This document shows positions 31,722-43,200 of a stretch of DNA of 64,000 bases, in pieces (positions within the stretch are counted from its first letter, which is position 1; each line of letters begins with the position of its first letter). The position numbers and the translations under genes are program-made. The notes under the pieces were generated by a model, which was given only the letters and a program-made list of their open reading frames with translations, searched no databases and was not told where the DNA came from. The stretch comes from Synaphobranchus kaupii (lineage: Eukaryota > Chordata > Actinopteri > Anguilliformes > Synaphobranchidae): NCBI GenBank assembly GCA_029718625.1, contig CM056380.1, positions 111,482,302 through 111,546,301 of the forward strand, read 5' to 3'.

Positions 31722-33818
31722 CAGGGCCGGACCGTCCACTTGGCAGCTAAAGACTGCCGCCTAGGGCGGCACTATAGAGCTCCGTAGCCCCCCCCCCCCC
31801 CCTCCTATCCCTGGCTGGTCCCGGAAGACTACCGGAAGCCATTACTTTTCCCCATTTCGGGAACAACCCCTTATGATGATATATGGCATTATGGACCAAA
31901 ATGTTTACATATATGTGATACATAGTCCATTACATACTCATCACTGCGTTTAAATAAAATTATAATCGTATAATTAACGGAGTTTGAGAAAACATAACTA
32001 CACTACCCAGAATCCCCGGTCTTACATAGCTGGCTCCCGCTCTTGCTAGCTAACGAAGTCGCTACCGGGCGGCCGCTCTGCTAGCGAAAATGGCTAACAC
32101 TCGGTCTGCTCTTGTAACTTATTATGGAAGCTACCGGGCAAAGAAGTAGCTACCGGTCGCTCTGCTAGCGAAAATGGCTCTCACTTTGTCTTATTATGGG
32201 AGTGAAACTAACAGTATCGCGAAGGGCGAGAATCACTGTCAGTCTGGCCATGTCGAAAGTGTCAGCTTTATGGCTTTCACTTCAGCAGTGTGAGCAAGTG
32301 AGTAGACCGGATGTTGTAGTCGTTTTGGTTGTTTTTTTGAAAACGCTCTTGTTGTTTATTTGTTGGACATAATTTCAAATTATTAATTTTATAAATTATT
32401 TAAAAATATGACAACCCCTCTATTTGGTGTTTTGAGCGTCTAGCTGCCTGAATATAGAAAAAAAACTTTTTCAGTCCATTGACTCCCATTATATTTTTAG
32501 TGGCACCAGAAGTTCGTCACCAAAGTGGGCGGGACTACGGAGCTCTATTACCAGGGCCGCCCTCCGCCCGTCGCCCCACCATCCCCCGCTATTATCCCTT
32601 TAAAGCCGGGGCGTTCTAATTTCGAAATAATAGTTTCTAAATAAAATCGCAGATTTTATTTCCGAAAACTGCTAGCTACAGAAGACAAAATTAGCTACAA
32701 TTTATTTTGATTGGTTCATGGGTTTAGTGGGCGTGAATGTACTTCTAGATCACTAGATAAAACCGCTCGACAACGACAAACGTAGAATTCTCCAAATTTG
32801 CCTAGCCGTGGACGGAGCAGACCAGACCACCACGAAAAAAGTGTCTCTTCTGACGACATCACAGCAGCTGAGAGAAAGCCAGTCAACCCTCGAAAGTAAG
32901 AGAGACTTATGATCACATTTAACCATACATGTCACTTCAAAAACGATATTATTTTGTATAAAAAATCCGGTTTTTGTACCGCCGATGTTCTCAGATTGTA
33001 ACGTGGAATTCGCTAACGTTAGTGTAAAGCTCTAGCTAACTAAGCTTGCTCTAGCCCCCTAGCTAGCTAGGTAAGTAACGTTAGCTAACGTTAGGAAGCT
33101 ACACGGTGCGAACGTGTAGTCTATTTCCCCGAGCTTGTTTCGTGCTGAAATTGTGAAATAGTCTGTCATAATATGAGCATAACGTTAAGTGAAATGATAG
33201 ATGTGAGTAATTTCTGTATTTAGTGTAGCCTAGATCGCTAAATAATAACAAAAACTAAAGACAGTAATGTTAGTCTAACAGTTAGCTCTCAGCGCGAACA
33301 CCGAGCCATTTTATTTTCTGAGGCGTTTTTTTTCTTCTAACTTGTAGGCTAATGTTAGCTCTGCTGTCTGTCTTGGTATCTTTATACATTTTATACTCAA
33401 CTATTAGTCTTATCAATAGCAAGTAAGCTACCAACTAGCTAGTGTTTTCACATAACATATCATATGTCTAAATTTGAAGGCAACTTATTTGGCATTTGTT
33501 GTTGATCAGTCCTGTCGAAAATTAATGGAGAATCAACAGCAAACATTTAACGTTACTAACGTCATCTTCGTTTTATTTTCTGACTCACGTTTTTGATGTG
33601 AGAAAGATAGATTAGCCTGTTTAGACCAATATGACAAACATACTTTATTCAGTTGAGCCAATGTCACTGATGATTTAGGTCTGTTGATTCAGAACAATCT
33701 ATTGAACATTGATGGACATTATGCTATTTTATTATTTTCTCTTTAATTTTATATTGTATTTTAGGGCGGCATTTTCTAAATCTTGTCTAGGGCGGCAAAA
33801 TGATCAGAACCGGGGCTG
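31722..33818. mobile_element. hAT-like element, non-autonomous, with perfect 8-bp TSD
   Basis: Termini CAGGGCCGGACCG and CGGGGCTG (inverse CAGCCCCG) carry subterminal GCCGCCTAGGGCGGC and CTAGGGCGGC motifs. GGCCTGAT is duplicated exactly at 31714-31721 and 33819-33826. The target was the end of a GGGCCTGATTTAC-type MITE (33818-33977). The 2.1-kb interior has no recognisable transposase; a second inverted-repeat element is nested at 31775-32547. Confidence 0.82.
31775..32547. mobile_element. Nested inverted-repeat element (TAGAGCTCCGTAG ends)
   Basis: TAGAGCTCCGTAGCCC at the left and the inverse of GGGACTACGGAGCTCTA at the right. Flanks CTA and TTA are compatible with a 3-bp Harbinger-type target duplication with one change. 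A C-homopolymer (31789-31802) sits inside the left end. Confidence 0.55.
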
Positions 33819-33977
33819 GGCCTGATTTACTAAAGCTTTAGTATGTGCAAAACCTTTTATTACACGCAAAACAAATAACGTGACAAATGATTGGTCATGG
33901 TATTTGTTTTTCACCAGTCATTGGTTTTGTGTGTGCTAATGCTTTAGCACCCGCTAAAGGTCTTCGTAAATAACCCT
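33818..33977. mobile_element. Short MITE, second copy of the 21796-21971 family
   Basis: GGGCCTGATTTACTAAAGC at the left, with the right end CGTAAATAACCCT inverted. TGGTCATGGTATTTGTTTT is shared with the intron 3 copy. Its left tip overlaps the target duplication of the 31722-33818 hAT-like element. Confidence 0.65.
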
Positions 33978-34268
33978 AAATGCGCATCTCATTATCCATA
34001 ATTATTTGCAAGTGCTAAATTGTTCAAAGTTGGTCACATTTAAATAAGATGGTCTGTTACAAGAATCTACCAGTTTTATAAGCGCATAAAAATACATTAC
34101 GCCAAAAATAAATATGCAATAATGTTGTTCCTGTGCATGACCTGTATATGTCAGACACTCACCTTATTTCTCAGGAAACAAAGCATCAGTTAACAAAATA
34201 CAGGTAAACTCATTTGTGCATAAAAAAGCCAGTCAGATACCATGACACATTTCTTAGAGGTGGGCCAA

Positions 34269-37200
34269 TTAAGACTGGCTTCTGATTTCATTTTGCTCGC
34301 TGTCTTTATCATAGATGTAGCAGCCAACCACTCCAATATTCACTCCTTTTGGCCCAAACAGGTATCCATAGCAAGGGACATGGCAGTAAGGTCTCCCATC
34401 ATGCTGTAACAAAAAGTTATTTGAGTTAATCTTGTACTTCAGAAAAATCACCCACAAGAAATGTTACTGTGTCAGTCATGTACTGTTATTTTATTATTAT
34501 TATTTTCACATCCCAATATTTCAGTGTTTGTAAGGATATGTCATTTGTATAGAAGGAAAATATGAAATGGTACTTTAATTAAAGGGTAAGTTCGCTATTT
34601 TGGACCTTGGACCCTATTTGCGGTCCGTCTTCCATGAACCTGACCCATGAAGTCCATTTTTTCGCTGATCGGTCCAGTATTGAGTTCGGTACAGATTTCC
34701 TGTAGGCTCTCACTGGGCTACAATAGAAGTCAACGGGGCAATTAGAAATGTTCGATAAATGTGCTTTCATGTACAATAAATGAGACGGGAAGCTCAGGGT
34801 GTATTGTTACCGGTCTCAGTATGCTCTCCTGTGAAATGTATCTCAATCCGAACATTTTTACGTGCTTGGCATGGCTTGGAAGTAAGCATTTCTCTGTTGC
34901 TTGTTTTCGCTGCTCCCGCGGAGTACTATGTGTCGGGGGTAGGGGAGCGGGAAGGTGTGCCGGCCGTTTACGAAACTATCTAGTTGAGCAGTCTGCGTTT
35001 GTTTAGCTGCAGCAACGTAGGCTACAATTTCCACAAAAAAACTTGTATGATGGATGACTATAATGATTACGAAGACGAAGAATTCGATTTTGACTGACGT
35101 TACTCGCTACAGATTTGAGCCAGAATACACGGACACGGAACTACAAGACATGGATGATAAGAGAGCAAGAGAAGAGAGAGAGGCTGAAGTTGCGCAGGTA
35201 ATGTTATCCGAAGTCAGTGCGAGGTAGTGCGGTCGGAGAAATAGTTCTGTTTCAAATGGAACTGTTGTTTCAACGTTCGGTTTGCGTTTGCGATAGCCTA
35301 CATTTCACAGGAGAGCATACTGAGACCGTAAGAATACACACTGAGCTATAAAAGCACATTTATCGTTGTTTTTCCATAACATTTCTAATTGCCCCGTTGA
35401 CTTCTATTGTAGCCCAGTGAGAGCCTACAGGAAATCTGTACCGAACTCAATACTGGACCGATCAGCGAAAAAATGGACTTCATGGGTCAGGTTCATGGAA
35501 GACGGACCGCAAATAGGGTCCAAGGTCCAAAATAGCGAACTTACCCTTTAAGGAAGCAGTAGTAGAGAGATAGTACAGTAGTAAATTGCAAGGGAATTTC
35601 AGTTTGCATTTTTTTTGCATGTCCACTAGAGGTAAGTAGATCATCCATAGCACTGAAGGAATTTTACCAGCATAGTCTAAAATGGAAAACGAACAAATTC
35701 CTAAACACATTTATCTACTGTTGGTGGTTTCCATCACTATCTAATACCCAGTGCTTTTAAAATAGCAGCATCGTTGTGAATTTAGTGGAGCGTGAACTTG
35801 AGGCATACCTCAGCATGTCCACCAGAGGTCAGTGTTTTCTTACATCTGTCACAGCGGAGGCAGGGTCGATGCCAGTTTCTTCCCAATGACATCACCTTCT
35901 CAGCTGTGAACCAGAGAGCACGATTCATTTCATGTTTTTTTTCCAGTGCCATGTTTTTTATTTTTTGCATGAACCTCACCTAGCATCAAAGATAGTTGCA
36001 TATTCATACAAGCTTTATTCCACAAATTGCATTCACTAATAATCACCTAATTGGTATCAATGGAATGTCTTTTTAATTCTTTAATTGATTGCAGTGACTG
36101 TGCCAAGCTGAACCTGATAATTGCAGGTCTATTTAAGCTCTCAGGTGTGTTTTTTTGAGGCAATTTTGAGTCCATTTTTAAAAATCATTTTAAAACAAGC
36201 CAGGCTTAAACAAACCTTTGGCGAACATTAGTTAGGTTGCCAAAGGTGTTGGCTTGTCTGTGTTTATTTTTAGGTTTATATGGCCTTGAGTTTATTTTGC
36301 TTTGGTTATTTAAAGCATTGGCCAGCTTTGACATTTCTCGTTCGATGTGACGTGAGTGTGCTTGAAGGGTTATTAGGACCCAGGAAAATGCTCTGGCGCT
36401 GGAGATGGCTGTTCTATAGGACTGGGAACTCCAGGTCTAAAGAAGCCCTGTTCTATAGGACTGGGAACTCCAGGTCTAAAGAAGCCCTGTTCTATAGGAC
36501 TGGGAACTCCAGGTCTAAAGAAGCCCTGTTCTATAGGACTGGGAACTCCAGGTCTAAAGAAGCCCTGTTCTATAGGACTGGGAACTCCAGGTCTAAAGAA
36601 GCCCTGTTCTATAGGACTGGGAACTCCAGGTCTAAAGAAGCCCTGTTCTATAGGACTGGGAACTCCAGGTCTAAAGAAGCCCTGTTCTATAGGACTGGGA
36701 ACTCCAGGTCTAAAGAAGCCCTGTTCTATAGGACTGGGAACTCCAGGTCTAAAGAAGCCCTGTTCTATAGGACTGGGAACTCCAGGTCTAAAGAAGCCCT
36801 GTTCTATAGGACTGGGAACTCCAGGTCTAAAGAAGCCCTGTTCTATAGGACTGGGAACTCCAGGTCTAAAGAAGCCCTGTTCCACTAAAGCAGGATCCCA
36901 GGACCGGGTGAAACCACAGGGTCTACTGCAGAGTTACTCGAGGGCTGAGACCTGCTGGGCTGTGTCCGAATCAGAGCCCTGTTCCCTGTCCACTGTCCCC
37001 TGTCCACTCAGACCCCTGTCTACTATGTGCCCTGTCTCCTCACATTGCAAGCAGTGTGCGAAAGAAATCCCGCAAAACATTTTCCAAACTAGTGAGGAAG
37101 TAGTTCGTAATATCTTTTTTTATTTTTTTATCTTTATTGAGAATATCAATTAGTTAACATATGACAATTGTTACAAAGTGTAGACTATGAATGAAGATAG

Positions 37201-40200
37201 AATTAACAAAAATAAGATTATTTCGTAATATGACCTACTCTTGTACCATAGATATGCATATACGCTCTATGTCTTTTATGTTTTTACTTCTGAGTTACTT
37301 CTGAGCCCTCTCAAAAGCTTTTTGACGAAGTGGACTCAAATATGCGTACTCAAAAGGGTGTAGGGCTGTGATTCGGACACAGCCCTGGTTTTCCACCCTC
37401 CCTTTACCTGAGAGCCAGGTGTGAAGACTGTCTGGCCAATCAGTGGCACTCATTTTTCAGTTAATTACCTGGGAGAAAAGAAAACCAGGGCCGGACTTGA
37501 GTGTCTATGGTCTATTGGTTTCTGTTGATACTCAGGACGTAACTGATTAAAGCAGTCTATTATGGTTAACGCACCTCCCCTGGTTTCTTATGTCTAAAGC
37601 CGTTGTTGTATTTAAGGTGAAAACAAAAAACCAACAGACCCTGCACCTCCCCAGGACCAGCGTTGGCCATTCCTGCACTAAAGGGTCTGATTTAACCGTC
37701 CACTTCATTAACACTCCTCTCAAAGTGGCCCACCACCTCCTCCCTCCATCACTCTGTTTAAATTTGAGATGTGTGAGGCTGTTAGTCTGGGGTCACAAGC
37801 AAGAACTCCCAGTTACTTTACACCCAGCCCCAAGAGATTGTCTGCAGACGACTACAAAATGAGGAAGGGGAGGAGTTAGTGTCCAGAGTGTTTGTGTGCA
37901 GGATTCCGTTGTAATGGAACCGCTAACGGAACTTTTTTTATATATATTTTTTAATGCCACATTCTGAGTCTGCACGTTAATCCAGCTTAATGGAAAATGC
38001 CCCTTCCAATGACCTTTTTTCAATATCACTGGAATATTTTTGATTTTCACATAAAGCAAGCCTTGTTTCATTGAACAGGTGTCATTTTAGGGGGGTCTTC
38101 AGACTGGGGCAAGGTCAGGAACCCTTACGTTTACCGACTGGTAGCAAAAAATTAATCCATACTAAAAAATGTTCAGGAATATTGGCTGAATGACGTGCTA
38201 TCAATGCACACAGTCAAACTATTTCTGTGCAAGGAACACAAGATGTCAGATCTGTTCCTAGTGTGCTTCTCTGCTTCCGTTTAACGTGATGGAGCTTACC
38301 AAAATATACCACCTTTCCACACCCTGGACAAAGTGACGTCTCCCCTGCGAACGTCTTCACATACGTGGGGGAAACTGGGGAAAAAATACAAAACTAATAT
38401 GAAAGCATTTCTGAGGACACATTTAAAAGTTACAGGAGTTTATTGAAAGCCACATAAAATGACTGTACGTTCTGTTCTAACGCGTGCAGAACCGACGCCA
38501 AGAGACACGCTTCCACTGACACCCGAGCGCTCCACTTCCGATGTTCTCCATCCCGGGCGGTCATGTTGATAATGCATTGTGCTTCAGTGCCAAAGTTATT
38601 TTAATAGATTTGCAGCTAATGCTGTTATTTTTAGCTCAAGATAACAGCTTTCCTTTCTATGATGCAAGTGAACCATTGCTTCATATTTCAGATATTTAAT
38701 TCGTCCACTGGCAAAAAGCCTCTGCGAAAAATATTTTATATATTTAAATGTTATATATCAAACTGAATAGTTTGCTATGCATATTGTCAAATATAGGCTA
38801 CTCTGCAAAGGTATAAAGTATACATATCAAAATATTGAGTTTGTTTCTGTGCATAACTATATATTTATATATCAGTCATACCTTCCCTATTTAAGTGTTT
38901 TCTATACCTATGTATACTGTCTTTTTTGAAGAGTATATATTTGTATCTCTGTTGAAGATAATCCAACAAAAAGATGTTTATGTTCAAAAATCTGTTCCAT
39001 CTGGTCATTATCTGTGGCCATCTAGAAATAAACAAGAAGCTTTTTAAGCTTGTCATTTGAGATATTTAAAACTGTAATGCATGTAAGATGTAAAAAGATG
39101 TATAGCAAAAGATAAAGCTCAACAAACAAAATCAAAGTGTTTGCTTTGAAATGCAGCATTCCAGTGTCGGTGTTCAGGCACATCTAGTGCCCCACCCCCT
39201 TAAAGCAAACACTGTCTGCCCTGTCAGAATATATCCAATCAATATAAAGGCAAATTTTGAGTGGTGTTCTTACTGGCCGGAAAAGGGCCATTAGCACAAA
39301 CATTTCAGGAAGTGCGATTAAAGTTGGCCAATTAAAATTCCTCCCCAAACAGACAGCCTCATTACGGGAGTTTAGCAGTTACTCCCTTGTGATGGAATTA
39401 CTTTTCTATTTAAAACCTAACTGCTCCTTTCAAAACTTATGGAGGGAGAGTCTTGATGTATAAAAAAAACACCTTTTGGCCACTAAAAGCTCAGAGTTTG
39501 TTTGTTGACATCATCTCCTCCACCTTTCCTGCGTGTTTCTCAAACCTGGCGTCATACCGGGTCCAAATAGGATGTATTTATAATGCTTAAAACATTAAAC
39601 ATTTAAACATTTTTTTAATTTTTTATTAAACATTCCTGTAGATCCCTGAGAATTGTAACTAACCAATACCCTTAATCATATGAAAGAAGAATGTTGTTCT
39701 GAATATATTAAAGTTTATTTTAAAATGGTTAACTTTTTAAAATAAACAAAGTTTTACAAGTATGTAAAGTGTAAAGTACTTCATATACATATTTGACACA
39801 AATCTGCCTAGCATAGAGATATTCTATGACTGAAAATGTACTGTTAATATGCATTATATTGACAAACATAGAGAGAATATACTCCGATGCAGTGTACAGC
39901 ACTAACCAGACAGCCGGGGCGCATATCAGTTCAACAGTCAGTTAACTATTTAAGACTATGAAATATTTGTATTAATATGTTTGGTAAAAATGTTGGAATA
40001 TAAGACAGGAACATAACGCAGGAACCCGACTGAAAACAAGTTTTCTAGGGAAAAAAACTTTGTCGTTATAAAGAGTACAAACGTCATGGAGAAATCAAAA
40101 TCTTTCTTTACCCTTTGGCTGCTGTCTGGTCATCTGGGCTGGTGTCCAGGGGGTGGTGGGGGATCCGTCTGAGGGGCTGTCCAAGGATTTGTTGACCGGG

Positions 40201-43200
40201 GTGGGGGGCGGGGTGACGTAGATGTAGGAGCCTGCCCCTCCAATATTGACACCTGGGGGAGGGGGAGGGGAGGGGGGGGGGGGGGGGGGGGGAGAGTGAT
40301 TTCCCAAGCAGGCCTCATAACACTTTATCAATTATTGGATTGGATCGGATAGTCTTTATTGTCCCAGAGGGGCAATTTGGTTTGCAAACAGTTGTCAACA
40401 CAACCAATACACATCATAAAATAGATAAATAAAAGACATAAATACATATAACATACAGTAGATGTCATCATAATAAGGTTGCAGTGAGCCGTCATTCCTT
40501 TCTTAAAGTGTGTGTGCAGTAGCATCTAGGCCTACAACTTGTTTAAAAACCCAACAGCCGAGGGAACAAATGAGGCTAACCTGTAAGGAGGCTAACCTGG
40601 AAGCCAGGCCCATGTTGTGTTAGCTTAGCTAAGTATAAAATAGATCTGGTAATGTTCTTTTGCTCTCACTAAGACCCACTGTAAACGGCAATATTCACCC
40701 TAAAAGTGGTTGGGCATGCTATGTTACATTACCATAGCTATAGTAAATACTACATTTATTTATTTTTTGGTGGGGGGGTTGGTATGTGAGACCTGTCACT
40801 AAAAAGAAAAGAGGAGGTGATCTTGGTCTTGCAATAAAAACAACAGGTTTGTTTAAAACGAAAAGACCCAACCACTTTATTATTGGAGCAACAAACCAAA
40901 AAACACAAAGGATAATTTCCAGAAAGTTATTTGTTGGTCGTCATAGCAGCCTGGCAAAGGGTCTTGGCCTTAGGCTAAACGGATGCTCCAGTCACAGGGG
41001 GCACGCAAAGCAAGATGAAGGCTTGTGAATTATTCCACGTTAGCGGTTTCTTCCCCAAGTAATTTTTCACACCGTTTCCTCACATTGTGGGTGCATTTCT
41101 CTGTAGGTTCTTTGTTTCCTGTATGCTTCCCCCAGGCCTTTGAGCGCAGAGCGCTAAGCGCTACGCACAGCAAGACCGTTGCGTGGAAGAGAGACGGATT
41201 CCGCTGCGATTCGGAAGGGAATGCCACACGTGGTGAGAGGGGGAAGCATTTCACAGCTGCACAGCTCCCAAGATCAAAGGCCCATTGTTTTAAAAGTTCA
41301 CTCGGGCTAATGTTACTCTGTTAAAGCGGGCCATCTCTCGTTGGAAGCTCACACAAAGCATCGGCGGCTGGCCCTTCTGGCTATTGTGATGATATTTATA
41401 CGTTGAAGTTATTGATCCTGTTTAATGAGGACTGCTTGGGTATACATTTTTACTAGTGTTATTTCTATGCTCTTGAACTTGCAGTCAAATGAGGGGATGG
41501 CAATGTTCTTAATTATTTCCATATATCCGGCTGTGGCACCACGTAATGACTGCCCTGTGATGTCATGTATGGCTTTAGGCTCATAGTCAATAGTCAAATT
41601 GTAGCCAATTAGACTCACATTTCTGTAGTGCGAAACATAACCTTTGTCTGTCACGCTTGAAGGAGGCGGTTCATACGTTCTTTGCTTTAAGCCCCCTGCG
41701 TTTAGCAGGAATAATGCGCTTGTTTAAAATGAAAGTTTAAAGCATGTCACATCAGGGAGTATTTCAATTAAGGCCTGTACTATGTCATTGTGCAATAAAA
41801 TATATAGCCCTTAAGCCAAGCAAAAACTGTCTTTAGGTCCATTTTGTCATCTGACCCAACTTAATTTAAAGTGATTTCAGTTTACTTGGTTGAAAGCAGA
41901 CCCAACATGACTGAAACACAAGCAGCCTTGATACTTAATTGTATCCTTTATTCGCTGTAGGTAAAGTTGATGTTTGTACTTTTAATTAAGTTTTTATCCA
42001 AATTTGAATGAAAGTACACACTCCCTTCTGAGCTAACTCTGGACCCAACGTCAAGTCTTTTACAGATTTACGGACCTTTAAAATCCCTGAGCTTTCCAAC
42101 CCAGCAAACAATTACTGCAGTTTCATCTCAAAATGGAGGGATTAGGACAGAACGAATGTGATGTTTCTGTGGCCTTTAATTAGTGACTCGCATGCCTGAG
42201 CACGATGGCCCGACCTTCACTCGAACCCAAGGTCATTTGGTGTATCATCGCACTCACTTTGCCCCCAGACTCAATCTCACGCTTTTGCCTGAGGATCCTT
42301 CTCCACTGTGCATGGATTGATGTGCTTTACCGCATCAATAGCTTTCTATAAACAGTTATGAAAACTATATTTTCAAATTACAGGACGTTCCTCCCTCTTT
42401 CTCAGAAGAGAACACAGTTGCCATTATATATTGGCTCGATATGGGATTTTGGATGAAGCTTTTTTTAAAGGAAAATGAAACATGCTACCTTTGCACTGTA
42501 TGTTGTCTTTTCAATTTTGGTGAATATTCTGTCCAAAACTATTCTGTGATGTAAAACGTTCCTTAAATCAATAGCGTAACTTTGTATGGCACTGCATTTG
42601 TTTACTTGTGATTCCTTATGCCTCGGTATAGTGACTTAGACAAACTGCAGTTGCAAACTGACAAGCAGAATTCTTCTTTTTTTTTTTTATCTAGAAAAAG
42701 AGCATATTAAATTGGATGCTTTGTTAATTTCATATGAGACAAGATTGATTTCAAAATGTTTTGTTCCCCAATAAGAGAATATCTGCTGCTGAAAAATGTA
42801 GTTATTAATTTTCAACTGTGCACTGTTTAGACTTGTTGGTAGTTTGATATCAAAAGCTGGATACACTATAAGGAAATATAAGGAAAATTACATAGTAACC
42901 GAGCAGTACCAGTAGAGAAACATTGAACATATCTAGCCCTGTTCTGGAGACCCAAGTTAACTCTCCTGCGGATGCCCATGGTGAAAAATTGTGTGGTAAA
43001 CTGAACTGGCTGCATCATTATGGCCAGCTTGGGGTCCGGGACTGGCATCAGTGCAAGGAGAGAAGATTCAAATGGAGAAACGCCACAACCATTTAAACAC
43101 TAAAACTGTTTATGACCACAGCCGGACCAGGCAGACAAGGTCCAATATGGTATGAAGGACTGTGACCAAAACATGAGAGAACCTCACGCATGCTGCATCT

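Noticed and set aside
36280..36888. 202-aa repeat protein ORF (and its minus-strand counterpart)
   Set aside because: Produced by a 39-bp minisatellite inside crip3 intron 5; both strands are open only because the unit is a multiple of three.
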